DNA of 64,000 nt, from contig BOKS01000012.1 of the NCBI GenBank assembly GCA_016861105.1, forward strand, positions 1 to 64,000. The letters are read 5' to 3'. Position 1 is the first letter of the stretch. Each line of letters begins with the position of its first letter. Position numbers and translations under genes: made by a program. Positions 18,667 through 28,108 of the stretch are shown one piece after another. This stretch comes from Betaproteobacteria bacterium (GTDB lineage: Bacteria; Pseudomonadota; Gammaproteobacteria; Burkholderiales; Casimicrobiaceae). The notes beneath the pieces are model-generated. The model was not told the origin of the DNA. It worked only from the letters and a program-made list of their open reading frames with translations, and did no database searches.

Positions 18667-19993
18667 CGAGGTACTCCTCGAGTCGCACGGCGTCCTCGCC
18701 GGGGAAACGGCGGCGCGCGAACAGTGCGCGCTTGTCCAGCGGTACGGTGGCGTCGATGCCCACCTTGCCGCGGTGGATGTCGCGCACGTCCTCGCGAGTG
18801 TAGCTCGGGATCCGCGGCACGACGTAGATGCCGGTCTCCGGCGTGCAGCGCGTCTGGATCGCCCACAGGACGTCGGCGGCGTCGAACGGGTCGACGTCCG
18901 CGTCGACGACGACGACGACCTTGCTCCACGAGTAAGCGGCCATCGCGGCGAGCAGCGCGTTCTTCGGCTGGTCCTCGTTGTCCTTCTCGATGGCGATGAC
19001 GCAGCCGAACACGTAGCCGGGCGTCGCGATGTCGCGGATCCTCGGCACGAACTGCGCGACCTTCTTGTAGATCTCCGTCTGGATCGGCACGCCGACCAGG
19101 TTCAGGTCCTCCGTGCCGCCGGCGAGTATCGCGTGGTAGATCGCATCGCGCCGGCGCGTGATCGCCTTGACCCGGAACACGTGGTTGCGCATCACCGGCA
19201 CGTACGCGTCGGTGAACTCCCCGAACGGGCCCTCCTCCTCGCGCACGCCGCAGACGACCTCGCCTTCGATCACGATCTCGGCGTCCGCCGGCACGTCCAC
19301 CGGGATGGTCCTGCAGCGCACGACGCGCAGCGGCGACTGCTGCCACGCGCCGGCCACCTCGAGCTCGTCCACCTCGTAGGGCACCTTCGACGCCGCGCTC
19401 ATCATCAGTCCCGGCGGTGCGCCGATCACGATCGCGCACGGCAGGTTCTGCCCCAGCGCCTCCGCCTCGGCGTGGTAACGGCCGAGGTGCTGTGGCGGCA
19501 TCATGCGCACCCGCAGCTTGTCGTCGCCGACGAGCTGGCAGCGGTTCCACGACGCGTTGTACACGCCCGTCCTCGGATGCGGGGCGATCAGCACGCCCGC
19601 CGTGATGTAGGCGCCGCCGTCGTGCTCCGCGAACACCACCTGCGGGACGTCGCGCGCGACGTCGACGTCGTCGGTCTTCACCACCTCGTGCACGGGCCCG
19701 GTCGCGACGTGCTCCACGGGCATCCTCCGCCCCTCGAGCGCGACCATCGAGCGCAGCAGGCTCGGCTCGTCGAGACCCAGCGACGCCGCGACGGCGCGCC
19801 GGAACCCGAACAGGTTGGTGGCCACGGGAATGTCCGTGCCCTTCACCTGCTTGAAGAGCAGCCCCTTGTTGGCGCCCGCCTGCATCCGCCGCATGACCGC
19901 CGTCAGCTCGTGGCGCGGGTCGACCGCGCGGGAGACCGTGGCGAGGTCCCCGCGGTTCTCGAGCCACGCGAGCAGGTCCCGGAACGTCCTCAT
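18656..19993 (-). CDS. UbiD-family prenyl-FMN-dependent decarboxylase
   Basis: A 445-residue UbiD-type (de)carboxylase, first gene of the minus-strand operon. Landmarks: RTFRDLLAWLE at the N-terminus, YNASWNRCQLVGDDKLRVRM, AIVIGAPPGLMM, and EEEGPFGEFTDAYVP, which carries the acidic residues of the Glu-Arg-Glu catalytic network. EKDNEDQPKNALLAAM and a C-terminal segment with VVDADVDPFD follow. The protein is shorter than E. coli UbiD and resembles branches that act on aromatic, heteroaromatic or acrylic acids. The substrate cannot be read from sequence. It starts 22 bp from the proximal operator of the IclR control region. Confidence 0.93.
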   Translation of the reverse strand: MRTFRDLLAWLENRGDLATVSRAVDPRHELTAVMRRMQAGANKGLLFKQVKGTDIPVATNLFGFRRAVAASLGLDEPSLLRSMVALEGRRMPVEHVATGPVHEVVKTDDVDVARDVPQVVFAEHDGGAYITAGVLIAPHPRTGVYNASWNRCQLVGDDKLRVRMMPPQHLGRYHAEAEALGQNLPCAIVIGAPPGLMMSAASKVPYEVDELEVAGAWQQSPLRVVRCRTIPVDVPADAEIVIEGEVVCGVREEEGPFGEFTDAYVPVMRNHVFRVKAITRRRDAIYHAILAGGTEDLNLVGVPIQTEIYKKVAQFVPRIRDIATPGYVFGCVIAIEKDNEDQPKNALLAAMAAYSWSKVVVVVDADVDPFDAADVLWAIQTRCTPETGIYVVPRIPSYTREDVRDIHRGKVGIDATVPLDKRALFARRRFPGEDAVRLEEYLDGR

Positions 19994-20014
19994 CGTCGTC
20001 TCCTCCGGAAGGTT

Positions 20015-20031
20015 GTTGCGCGGTACGCAAC
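20015..20031. promoter_or_regulatory. Candidate IclR operator 1
   Basis: GTTGCG-CGGTA-CGCAAC, a perfect 6-bp inverted repeat with 5-bp spacer, just upstream of ubiD. It has the same arms and spacing as operator 2, with centres 65 bp (about six helical turns) apart, inside the 155-bp gap between divergent ubiD and the IclR gene. Confidence 0.65.
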
Positions 20032-20079
20032 GTCAGTCGCCGGCGCTTGAGGTAGTGTTCCACACCGGACGACGCCTTC

Positions 20080-20096
20080 GTTGCGTGTTGCGCAAC
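20080..20096. promoter_or_regulatory. Candidate IclR operator 2
   Basis: GTTGCG-TGTTG-CGCAAC, identical arms and spacer length to operator 1. It lies 53 bp upstream of the IclR start, positioned for autoregulation and for looping or cooperative binding with operator 1. Confidence 0.65.
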
Positions 20097-20148
20097 GTCG
20101 CCGCACGATCGCGGCGCGCGGACCGCGCCGCCCGCACCACGGGAGCGC

Positions 20149-20979
20149 ATGAGCATGCCTACGAGATCCACCGCTGCGGGCGCGGAGGCGGGCGGGCCCG
20201 GAGGAACCGCCGCCCGCGGAACGGTCCACGCCGTCCGCCACGCGCTGCAGCTGCTCCGCTTCCTTTCGGGCGAGGGGCCGCTCGGCGTGAGCGAGCTCGC
20301 GAGCCGCGTCGGACTTCACAAGAGCTCCGTGTCGCGGCTCGTGGCGACCTTGATGGAAGACGACCTCGTCGAGCGGGACGGCGGCTCGCGGCGGCTGCGC
20401 GTGGGTGCCGGCCTGCTGTCGCTGTCGGCTCCGCTGCTCGGCAGGGTGCGCGTCGTCGACGCGGCGCGGCCCCATCTCGCCGAGCTCGCGCAGCTCTGCG
20501 GCGAGACGATCAGCCTCAGCGTGTGGGACGGCGCGGGGGCCGTCAACCTCGAGCAGGCCCTCGGCGCCCGCGCGATCAAGCACTACGCGCCTCCCGGCAG
20601 CCGCAATCCGGCGCACTGCACGGCGTCGGGCAAGGTCCTGCTCGCGCACGCGCCGCCCGCCGCCCTCGACCGCGTCGTCGCGCGCGGACTGACCCGGTAC
20701 ACGCCACGGACCATCGTCGCGCCGGCCGCGCTGCGCGGCGAGATCGCGGCGGTCCGCCGGCGCGGCTACGCCCTGAACCTCGGCGAGTTCTCGCCCGACG
20801 TCGGCGGCGTCGCCGCCCCTGTCCGCAGCCCGCAGGGGGAGGTCGTCGCCGCCGTGACGGCCACCGTTCCGATGTACCGGTTCCCTCCCGCGCGGCGGGC
20901 GCAGCTCGTCGACATGGTGGGGCAGGCCGCGCTTACGATCGGCGAGCGCATGAAGCGCCTCGACGCGCCGCCGGGATGA
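20149..20979 (+). CDS. IclR-family transcriptional regulator
   Basis: A 276-residue IclR regulator (the ATG at 20155 is also possible). The winged HTH (about residues 25-85) has LGVSELASRVGLHKSSVSRLV. The effector GAF-like domain (about 100-270) has NPAHCTASGKVLLAH, the usual ligand-loop signature. It is divergent from ubiD and 63 bp upstream of hutD on the same strand. No HutC-type repressor is present, so this protein is the likely controller of both hut arms and the UbiD module; that is inference from position and operators. Confidence 0.93.
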   Translation: MSMPTRSTAAGAEAGGPGGTAARGTVHAVRHALQLLRFLSGEGPLGVSELASRVGLHKSSVSRLVATLMEDDLVERDGGSRRLRVGAGLLSLSAPLLGRVRVVDAARPHLAELAQLCGETISLSVWDGAGAVNLEQALGARAIKHYAPPGSRNPAHCTASGKVLLAHAPPAALDRVVARGLTRYTPRTIVAPAALRGEIAAVRRRGYALNLGEFSPDVGGVAAPVRSPQGEVVAAVTATVPMYRFPPARRAQLVDMVGQAALTIGERMKRLDAPPG

Positions 20980-21042
20980 GGGGCACTATCATGCATGCCC
21001 GATGGTGACGCGAGGACGCGCGGAGGATCCTTGGAAGCGGCG

Positions 21043-21618
21043 ATGCGCATCGTGCCAGCCGGCAACGTCGTCCCCGCCCGCTGGCGCAACGGCGGCGGCT
21101 GGACGCGCGAACTGTGCGCCTGGCCCGCCCCGGCGGACTGGATCGTGCGCGTGAGCGTGGCCGACGTCGAGGCCGACGGGCCGTTCTCGGCCTTCCCCGG
21201 CGTCGACCGCTGGTTCGCCGTCCTCGACGGCGACGGGGTCGCGCTCGCGCACGACGGCGGTCCCGCCGTCCGCCTGACGCCGCAGGACGCGATCCACCGC
21301 TTCGACGGCGAGGCGCCGACCGACTGCCGGCTGCTCGGCGGTGCGACGCGGGACTTCAACGTGATGGCGCGCCGCGACCGCGCGCGGGCGAGCGTGCGGG
21401 CGATCGACGCCGCGCCGGCCGCGACCGCCGCCGTGCCCGACTGGAGCGCGTGCTTCGCCGTCGCGCCGCTGCGCGTCCGCGCCGTGGGCGACGCGTGGCG
21501 GGCGCTCGCCGCGCGCACGCTCGCGTGGGCGAGCGCGCCTGCGCGCCTCGAGGTCGAGGCCGCTCCGGGAACGCGCGGCTGGCGCATCGACGTCCACGCC
21601 AAGGCGCACCGCCGATGA
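21043..21618 (+). CDS. hutD: HutD family protein
   Basis: A 191-residue bicupin HutD protein, which in Pseudomonas is thought to restrain hut expression by sensing a pathway metabolite. [15 protein letters not shown] near the N-terminus and [10 protein letters not shown] in the middle are diagnostic. Start choice is open: ATG at 21043 (GGAAG 6 bases upstream) or TTG at 21031 (GGAGG 5 bases upstream). Its stop overlaps hutI (ATGA), so the two are translationally coupled. Confidence 0.88.
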   Translation: MRIVPAGNVVPARWRNGGGWTRELCAWPAPADWIVRVSVADVEADGPFSAFPGVDRWFAVLDGDGVALAHDGGPAVRLTPQDAIHRFDGEAPTDCRLLGGATRDFNVMARRDRARASVRAIDAAPAATAAVPDWSACFAVAPLRVRAVGDAWRALAARTLAWASAPARLEVEAAPGTRGWRIDVHAKAHRR

Positions 21619-22829
21619 CGACGCTGTGGCGCCACGCGCGCGTGACCACGATGGACGGGCCGGCGGCGTGGCCCGGCCTCGACGACGGCGCGATCGTCAG
21701 CGAAGGCGCGACGATCCGCTGGGTCGGCGCGCTCGCCGCGCTGCCCGCGTCGGTGCGCGCGGGCGTCACCGACGAGCGCGACCTGGGCGGTGCCTGCGTC
21801 ACGCCGGGGCTCGTCGACTGCCACACCCACCTCGTCTACGGCGGAGAGCGCGCGAACGAGTTCGAGTTGCGGCTGTCCGGGGCCACCTACGAGTCGATCG
21901 CGAAGGCGGGCGGTGGCATCCGCTCGACCGTGGCCGCGACGCGGGCGGCGAGCGACGAGGCCCTGTACGCCGCCGCTGCGCGGCGGGCACGCGAGCTGAT
22001 CGCCGAGGGCGTCACCACGCTGGAGATCAAGTCGGGCTACGGGCTCGCGGCGGAGCACGAGGCGCGCTGCCTGCGCGTGGCGCGCCGCATCGGCGCGACG
22101 CTGCCCGTCGACGTGCGCACCACGTTCCTCGGGGCGCATGCGCTGCCGCCGGAGTTCGAGGGGCGCGCGGACGACTACGTCGACGCCGTCTGCGCGATGC
22201 TGCCCGCGCTGCACGCCGAAGGGCTGGTGGACGCCGTCGACGCGTTCTGCGAGCGCATCGCCTTCGCGGCCGCGCAGACGCGCCGCGTGTTCGAGGCGGC
22301 GCGCGCGCTGGGGCTGCCGGTCAAGCTGCACGCCGAGCAGCTGTCGGACCAGCGGGGCACCGAGCTCGCCTGCGAGTTCGGCGCGCTGTCGTGCGACCAC
22401 CTGGAGCACCTGTCGGCGGAGGGCGTGGCCGCGATGGCGCGCTCCGGCACGGTCGCCGTGCTGCTGCCCGGCGCGTTCTACTTCCTGCGCGAGACGAAGC
22501 TGCCGCCGGTGCAGGCGCTGCGCGACGCCGGCGTCCCCATCGCGGTGGCCACCGACCACAATCCGGGGACCTCGCCGGTGCTCTCGCCGCTCCTGATGCT
22601 GAGCATGGCCTGCACGCTGTTCCGCCTGACGCCGCAGGAGGCGCTCGCCGGCATGACCGCGCACGCGGCGCGCGCGCTCGGCCTCGCCGACCGCGGGGCG
22701 CTCCGCCCCGGGGCCCGCGCCGACTTCGTCGCGTGGGACGTCGCGCACCCGCACGAGCTCGCCTACCGCATCGGCGGCAACCCGCGCCGGCTCACCGTGC
22801 GCGCGGGCGCCGTCGTGGAGGACCCGTGA
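21615..22829 (+). CDS. hutI: Imidazolonepropionase
   Basis: A 404-residue amidohydrolase-superfamily enzyme hydrolysing 4-imidazolone-5-propionate to N-formimino-L-glutamate, third step of the pathway. Metal-binding HTH in [37 protein letters not shown] with a metal His, and [10 protein letters not shown] with the catalytic Asp are all present. The length fits the family. It overlaps hutD (ATGA) and hutG (GTGA). Confidence 0.97.
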   Translation: MTTLWRHARVTTMDGPAAWPGLDDGAIVSEGATIRWVGALAALPASVRAGVTDERDLGGACVTPGLVDCHTHLVYGGERANEFELRLSGATYESIAKAGGGIRSTVAATRAASDEALYAAAARRARELIAEGVTTLEIKSGYGLAAEHEARCLRVARRIGATLPVDVRTTFLGAHALPPEFEGRADDYVDAVCAMLPALHAEGLVDAVDAFCERIAFAAAQTRRVFEAARALGLPVKLHAEQLSDQRGTELACEFGALSCDHLEHLSAEGVAAMARSGTVAVLLPGAFYFLRETKLPPVQALRDAGVPIAVATDHNPGTSPVLSPLLMLSMACTLFRLTPQEALAGMTAHAARALGLADRGALRPGARADFVAWDVAHPHELAYRIGGNPRRLTVRAGAVVEDP

Positions 22830-23623
22830 CCGCCACCTTCACGCTGCATCGCGGTTACGCGCCGCTGCTGGTCAGCGTCCCGCACTGCGGCACCGAGCTG
22901 CCGGACGAGGTGCGCGCGGCGCTGGTGCCGCGCGCGCACGCGACGGAGGACGCCGACTGGCACCTGGACAGGCTCTACGCGTTCGTGTGCGAGCGCGGCG
23001 CGAGCCTGCTCGTGCCGCGCTATGCCCGCTACGCGATCGACCTGAACCGCCCGCCGGACGACACACCGATGTACCCGGGGGCATCGAACACCGGCCTCGC
23101 GCCCACGACGTTCTTCGACGGCACGCCGCTCTACCGCGACGGGCAGGCGCCGTCGGCCGCGGCGATCGCGTCGCGGCGGCAGCGCTGGTGGCAGCCGTAC
23201 CACGACGCGCTCGCCGCCGAGCTCGCGGCCCTGCGCGAGCGGCACGGCTTCGCGGTGCTGCTGGACGGTCACAGCATCCGCAGCCGCATCCCGTGGCTCT
23301 TCGAGGGCAAGCTGCCGGACTTCAACCTCGGCACCGCGGGCGGCGCGAGCTGCGCGCCGTCGCTGCGCGAGGCGGCGACGCGCGCGCTGACCGTCCCCGG
23401 GTACACGCTGGCCGTCGACGGGCGCTTCAAGGGCGGCTACATCACGCGCCGCTACGGCCGGCCGGCCGAGCGCGCCCACGCCGTCCAGCTCGAGATGTGC
23501 CAGTCGACGTACATGGACGAGGCGCCGCCGTTCGCGCTCGACGAGGCGCGCGCGGCGCAGCTCGCCCCGCGGCTGCGCGCGCTGGTCGACGCGCTGCTCG
23601 ACTGGCGGCCGGATGCGCGCTGA
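22826..23623 (+). CDS. hutG: N-formylglutamate deformylase
   Basis: A 265-residue N-formylglutamate amidohydrolase (FGase family) yielding glutamate and formate, final step of the five-step route. [11 protein letters not shown], the metal-site [25 protein letters not shown], and [17 protein letters not shown] are typical. The GTG start at 22826 overlaps the hutI stop (GTGA). It pairs with hutF, which makes its substrate. Confidence 0.95.
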   Translation: MTATFTLHRGYAPLLVSVPHCGTELPDEVRAALVPRAHATEDADWHLDRLYAFVCERGASLLVPRYARYAIDLNRPPDDTPMYPGASNTGLAPTTFFDGTPLYRDGQAPSAAAIASRRQRWWQPYHDALAAELAALRERHGFAVLLDGHSIRSRIPWLFEGKLPDFNLGTAGGASCAPSLREAATRALTVPGYTLAVDGRFKGGYITRRYGRPAERAHAVQLEMCQSTYMDEAPPFALDEARAAQLAPRLRALVDALLDWRPDAR

Positions 23624-25001
23624 CGCGGCCGGCCGGACGTTCTGGGCGCCTGCGGCGTTCGTCGACGGCGCGTGGCGCGAGCGCGTCCTGCTCGCGGCGG
23701 GCACCGACAAGCACTGGTCCGCGATCCGCGCGGACAGCGATCCCGCGCCCGGCGCGCAGCGGCTGGACGGCCCGGTGATCCCGTCGCTGGTCGATGCGCA
23801 CAGCCACGCCTTCCAGCGGGCGATGGCGGGGCTGGCCGAGCGCCGCCACGCGGGCGAGGACGACTTCTGGTCGTGGCGCGACCGCATGTACGGCGTGGCG
23901 CTGCGCATCGGCCCGCGCGAGTTGCAGGCGATCGCCGCGCAGCTGTATGTCGAGCTCCTGCGGGGTGGTTACACGCAGGTGTGCGAGTTCCACTACCTGA
24001 AGCGCGCACCCGACGGGTCGGCGTACGACGATCCGCTCGCGCTCGCGCACGCCCTCGGCGGGGCCGCTGCGGAAGCAGGCATCGGTCTGACGACGCTCCC
24101 GGTGGTCTATCTGCGCGCCGGCTTCGCCCAGCCCGCGCTGCGCGACGACCAGCGGCGCTTCCGGCTCGACGCCGAGGGCGCGTGGAGCGATTGCCGTGCG
24201 CTGAACGCGGCGGCGCGCCCGCTGCAGAACGCCGGCGTCGCAATCCACTCGCTGCGGGCCGCCGCGCGCGAGGACATGGAACGCCTGCTCGGGCTGGTCG
24301 GCGACGCATTCGTGCCCATTCACGTGCACGTGGCCGAGCAGATGGGCGAGGTGGAGGACTGCCTGAAGGCTACCGGCAAGCGGCCGATCGCGTGGCTCGC
24401 CGAGTCTCTGCCGCTCGATGCGCGCTGGCAGCTCGTGCACGCGACGCACGCGCTGCGCGACGAGATCGAGGCGGTCGCCACCCGCGGCGCGGGCGTGGTG
24501 TTCTGCCCGGGCACCGAGGCCAACCTCGGCGACGGCATCCCCGACCTGCCGGGCTGGCTCGGCGCCGGGGTCCGCTGGACGATCGGTTCGGACAGCCAGG
24601 TCACGCGCGCCTGGCCGGAGGAACTGCGCTGGCTCGAGTACGCGCAGCGCCTTCTGCGACGCGCGCGCAACGTCGCCGCGGATCCGGGCGTGGCGCCGTC
24701 CACCGCCATGCGGTTGTTCAACGCGGCATGCTCGGGCGGCGCGGCGGCCGCGGGACTGCCGGCGTGGGGCCTGGTCGAAGGGGCGCGGGCGGACTTCCTG
24801 GTGCTCGACGAGCGCGGCGATGCGCTGCTCGGCGTGCCGCGCGAACGGACGCTGGACGCGCTCGTGTTCTCGTCCCCCGGCCGCGCGATCCGCGACGTCT
24901 ACGTGGCGGGCGAGCGCGTCGTGCGCGACGGCGTCCACCGCGACGCGGCGGCGATCGCGGACGCCTTCGCGGACGCGATGCACCGGCTCGTCGCGCCCTG
25001 A
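23613..25001 (+). CDS. hutF: Formimidoylglutamate deiminase
   Basis: A 462-residue amidohydrolase that deiminates N-formimino-L-glutamate to N-formyl-L-glutamate and ammonia. Metal residues are in SLVDAHSHAFQRAMAG, and in HVHVAEQMGEVEDC. VFCPGTEANLGDGIPD and GSDSQVTRAWPEELR complete the family pattern. It overlaps hutG by 11 bp. HutF plus HutG rather than a formiminoglutamase means the five-step hut pathway is used. Confidence 0.96.
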   Translation: MRADAAGRTFWAPAAFVDGAWRERVLLAAGTDKHWSAIRADSDPAPGAQRLDGPVIPSLVDAHSHAFQRAMAGLAERRHAGEDDFWSWRDRMYGVALRIGPRELQAIAAQLYVELLRGGYTQVCEFHYLKRAPDGSAYDDPLALAHALGGAAAEAGIGLTTLPVVYLRAGFAQPALRDDQRRFRLDAEGAWSDCRALNAAARPLQNAGVAIHSLRAAAREDMERLLGLVGDAFVPIHVHVAEQMGEVEDCLKATGKRPIAWLAESLPLDARWQLVHATHALRDEIEAVATRGAGVVFCPGTEANLGDGIPDLPGWLGAGVRWTIGSDSQVTRAWPEELRWLEYAQRLLRRARNVAADPGVAPSTAMRLFNAACSGGAAAAGLPAWGLVEGARADFLVLDERGDALLGVPRERTLDALVFSSPGRAIRDVYVAGERVVRDGVHRDAAAIADAFADAMHRLVAP

Positions 25002-25019
25002 AGGGCACGAGTCGGTCCC

Positions 25020-25136
25020 TCAGGCATGCCCGCCCCCTGGCGGCAGCGGCGGCTCGCGCGAAGCGGCCACCATCAACCCCATGACGAGCATGGCCAGCGT
25101 GCCGCCCGCGAGACAGCCGAGGAGGAAGGTCGCCAT
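25020..25136 (-). CDS. 38-residue single-pass membrane microprotein
   Basis: A 38-codon ORF between hutF and norZ, starting ATG at 25136 and ending TGA at 25020. It begins MATFLLGCLAGGTLAMLVMG, giving one clear transmembrane helix (about residues 3-24). A short SREPPLPPGGG tail follows. The pattern resembles DUF3789-like one-helix peptides. No good ribosome binding site is visible upstream (CTCGGCGGC), so translation is uncertain. It is antisense to both neighbours. Confidence 0.4.
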   Translation of the reverse strand: MATFLLGCLAGGTLAMLVMGLMVAASREPPLPPGGGHA

Positions 25137-25237
25137 GCCGCCGAGCGTAGGCGTCGTCCGCCGGCGGCCGCCATCGGACATCCGGCCGACCTGCTGTCCG
25201 TGGCGACCGACACGCCGGACGCGGAGCCCGCCGGCCG

Positions 25238-25251
25238 TTGACGCAGGTCAA
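25238..25251. promoter_or_regulatory. FNR/Dnr-type binding site upstream of norZ
   Basis: TTGAC-GCAG-GTCAA, a perfect FNR/CRP-superfamily inverted repeat of the type used by Dnr/Nnr and FNR regulators. It matches the site at 37058 at 13 of 14 positions. It lies about 45 bp upstream of the probable norZ transcription start. Confidence 0.75.
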
Positions 25252-25284
25252 GGGAAGCGCAGCGGGCCGCTGGCGCGGAATTAA

Positions 25285-25305
25285 AGATGCATTCACAATG
25301 CATCT
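25285..25305. promoter_or_regulatory. NsrR binding site upstream of norZ
   Basis: AGATGCAT-TCACA-ATGCATCT, a perfect 8-bp inverted repeat matching the known NsrR consensus (AAGATGCAT..ATGCATCTT). It lies over the probable transcription start and 31 bp before the norZ ATG, as expected for repression relieved by NO. nsrR itself is the next gene downstream of norZ. Confidence 0.9.
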
Positions 25306-25336
25306 ATCAACATTCCACACCGCCTGGGAAGGCACC

Positions 25337-27604
25337 ATGCAACCGACAATCAAGCTGTGGCGATGGCTCGCCGTGGTCTTCGTCCTCTCGTTCGCCGCCC
25401 TGGGATGGCTGGGGCGCGAGATCTACCTCGCCGCGCCGCCGATCCCCGCCGTCGTCAGCGGCGAGCGCACGCTGTTCACGGCCGAGGACGTCGAGGTGGG
25501 GCAGGGCGTCTGGCGCTCCGCCGGCGGCCAGCAGCTCGGCTCGGTCTGGGGCCACGGCGCCTACGTCGCCCCCGACTGGTCGGCCGACTGGCTGCACCGC
25601 GAGGCCGAGGCGCTGCGCGACGAGCTCGCGCTGCGCGACCACCGCAAGCCCTTCCCCGAGCTCACCCCGGCCGAGCGCGCCGCGACGCTCGACGCGGTCA
25701 AGTCGGAGATGCGCCGCAACACCTACGACGCCCTCACGAACACGGTGAGCGTGTCGGCCGAGCGCGCCCGCGCGATCGGCCGCGTCGCCGCGCACTACGC
25801 CGGCGTGTTCGGCGACGACCCCGCCTTCGCGGTCCTGCGCGAGAAGTACGCGATGATGGACGACACGCTGCCGCGCGCGGAGGACAGGCACCGGCTGGCC
25901 GCGTTCTTCTTCTGGTCGTCGTGGGCCGCGAGCACCGACCGGCCCGGCGAGTCGGGGATCTCGTACACGAGCAACTGGCCGCACGAGCCGCTGGTCGGCA
26001 ACACGATGACCTCGTCGGCGGCGATCTGGTCGATCGTGTCCATCGTGCTGCTGATCGCCGGCATCGCCGGCATGGTGTGGCTGCACGGCCGCCAGCCGGA
26101 GGAGGCCGATCCGGTGCCGCCGAAGAGCGACCCGCTGATCGCGGCGAAGGCCACCCCGTCGATGAAGGCGACGCGCAAGTACTTCTTCGCAGTGATCGGG
26201 CTCATCCTGCTGCAGATCGCGATGGGCATCGTCACCGCGCACTACGCGGTCGAGGGCCAGAGCTTCTTCGGCGTGCCGCTCGCCGAAGTGCTGCCCTACG
26301 TCAGCTCGCGCACGATCCACACGCAGGTCGGCATCTTCTGGATCGCCACCGCCTGGCTCGCGACCGGGCTGTACATCGCCCCGCTGCTCTCCGGCCACGA
26401 GCCGAAGCTCCAGCGCCTCGGCGTCGACGTGCTGTTCTGGGCGCTGATCGCGCTCGTCGTCGGCTCGACGGCGACGTCGTGGCTCGGCACGCTGCAGCGC
26501 GCGGGCGTCGACTGGTCGTTCTGGATCGGCAACCAGGGCCTCGAGTTCACCAGCATGGGGCGCGTCTGGCAGATCGTGCTGTTCGTCGGCCTGATGCTGT
26601 GGCTGCTGCTGATGGGCCGCGCGCTGTGGCCCGCGCTCAAGCGTCCCTCCGAGACCCGCGGCCTGATCGCGATGGTGTTCCTCTCCGCGGTGTGCATCGG
26701 CGGCTTCTACGCGACGTCGCTCACCTGGGGCCAGAAGACGCACTACGCGCTCGTCGAGTACTGGCGCTGGTGGCTCGTCCACCTGTGGGTGGAGGGCTTC
26801 TTCGAGGTGTTCGCCACCGCCGTGATCGCGCTGATCTTCACCAACCTCGGGCTCGTGCGCGCGTCGCTCGCCAACCGGGCGATCGTGATCGAGACGATCG
26901 TGTTCCTGTTCGGCGGCATCCTCGGCACGCTGCACCACCTCTACTGGACCGGCACGCCGACGGCCGTCATCGCCGTGGGCTCGGTGTTCTCTGCGCTCGA
27001 GGTCGTCCCGCTCGCGCTGCTCGGCTTCGAGGCCTACCGCACCTACCGCCGCGCGCACGCCGCGCCGTGGGTTGAGGCGTACCGCTGGCCGATCCTGTGC
27101 TTCGTCGCTGTCGCGTTCTGGAACGTGGTCGGCGCCGGCCTGCTCGGCTTCGCGATCAACCCGCCGGCCTCGCTGTACTACGTGCAGGGCCTGAACCTCA
27201 CGCCGGCGCACGGCCACGCGGCGCTGTTCGGCGTCTACGGCATGCTCGGCATCGGGCTGATGCTGTTCTCGCTGCGCGGGCTGTTCGACCGCGGCCTGCA
27301 CGCCGACCGCTGGCTCAAGCCGGCGTACTGGGGCCTGAACCTCGGCCTCGCCGGCATGGTGTTCATGTCGCTGGTGCCGGCCGGCATCTACCAGGCGTGG
27401 GCCAGCTTCACGCAGGGCCTGTGGTTCGCCCGCTCGCCGGAGATCGTGCGCTCGCCGCTGATGGAGGCGCTGGTGTGGCTGCGGGTGCCCGGCGACGTCG
27501 TCTTCGCGGCCGGCGCCGCGTTCCTCGCCGTCTACGCGGTCCTGCTGCTGCGCCGCAGCGGCACGCGCGCGGTCGTCGGCGAGCAGGCGCCGCAACTGTC
27601 GTAA
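25337..27604 (+). CDS. norZ: Quinol-dependent nitric oxide reductase (qNor)
   Basis: A 755-residue single-subunit NO reductase of the heme-copper superfamily, reducing 2 NO to N2O with quinol electrons in the inner membrane. An N-terminal membrane anchor and periplasmic cytochrome-c-like (heme-free) domain (about residues 1-215) is followed by some 13 helices. Active-site His are in RTIHTQVGIFW, HLWVEGFFEVF (with the Glu) and LGTLHHLYW; NLTPAHGHAALFGVYG carries the last His pair. The ATG at 25337 follows GGGAAGG. An FNR-like and an NsrR box lie upstream. It serves denitrification or NO detoxification; no other denitrification genes are in view. Confidence 0.97.
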   Translation: MQPTIKLWRWLAVVFVLSFAALGWLGREIYLAAPPIPAVVSGERTLFTAEDVEVGQGVWRSAGGQQLGSVWGHGAYVAPDWSADWLHREAEALRDELALRDHRKPFPELTPAERAATLDAVKSEMRRNTYDALTNTVSVSAERARAIGRVAAHYAGVFGDDPAFAVLREKYAMMDDTLPRAEDRHRLAAFFFWSSWAASTDRPGESGISYTSNWPHEPLVGNTMTSSAAIWSIVSIVLLIAGIAGMVWLHGRQPEEADPVPPKSDPLIAAKATPSMKATRKYFFAVIGLILLQIAMGIVTAHYAVEGQSFFGVPLAEVLPYVSSRTIHTQVGIFWIATAWLATGLYIAPLLSGHEPKLQRLGVDVLFWALIALVVGSTATSWLGTLQRAGVDWSFWIGNQGLEFTSMGRVWQIVLFVGLMLWLLLMGRALWPALKRPSETRGLIAMVFLSAVCIGGFYATSLTWGQKTHYALVEYWRWWLVHLWVEGFFEVFATAVIALIFTNLGLVRASLANRAIVIETIVFLFGGILGTLHHLYWTGTPTAVIAVGSVFSALEVVPLALLGFEAYRTYRRAHAAPWVEAYRWPILCFVAVAFWNVVGAGLLGFAINPPASLYYVQGLNLTPAHGHAALFGVYGMLGIGLMLFSLRGLFDRGLHADRWLKPAYWGLNLGLAGMVFMSLVPAGIYQAWASFTQGLWFARSPEIVRSPLMEALVWLRVPGDVVFAAGAAFLAVYAVLLLRRSGTRAVVGEQAPQLS

Positions 27605-27661
27605 GATCGTCGTGGACTGCCGCGGGGCGGCGCGCCCGTCCCGCGGACCCCGACGGACGAC

Positions 27662-28102
27662 ATGCGGCTCACCACCTTCACCGACTACGCGCTGCGCGTG
27701 CTGATCTACGTGGCCGCGCACCCGCAGGCGCGCGCCACGATCGCCGAGACCGCGCGGGCCTTCGACATCTCCGAGCACCACCTGACGAAGGTGGTGCAGC
27801 TGCTCGGCCGCGAGGGCTTCCTGACCAACGTCCGCGGGCGCGGCGGCGGCTTCGTGCTCGCCCGCGACCCCTCCCTCATCAACGTCGGCGCGGTCGTGCG
27901 CGCCACCGAGCAGAGCGTGCCGGCCGAGTGCTTCGACGCCGGCTCCAACCGCTGCGTCGTCACGCCGGTCTGCCGCCTGAAGAACGTGCTGGGCGAGGCC
28001 GTCGCGTCGTTCTACGCCACGCTCGACCACTACACGCTCGCCGACCTCGTCGCCAACCGCAGGGCGATCGCGCGGGTGATGTTCGCGGCGCCGCGCGCCT
28101 GA
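27662..28102 (+). CDS. nsrR: NsrR, NO-sensing Rrf2-family repressor
   Basis: A 146-residue Rrf2 protein. The winged HTH spans residues 1-65 (MRLTTFTDYALRVLIYVA; ISEHHLTKVVQLLGREGF). Three Cys (90, 98, 104, in AECFDAGSNRC and TPVCRLKNVL) can ligate the NO-sensitive Fe-S cluster. It lies 57 bp after norZ on the same strand and the NsrR box lies before norZ, forming a self-contained NO-response unit. Confidence 0.95.
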   Translation: MRLTTFTDYALRVLIYVAAHPQARATIAETARAFDISEHHLTKVVQLLGREGFLTNVRGRGGGFVLARDPSLINVGAVVRATEQSVPAECFDAGSNRCVVTPVCRLKNVLGEAVASFYATLDHYTLADLVANRRAIARVMFAAPRA

Positions 28103-28108
28103 CGCAGC

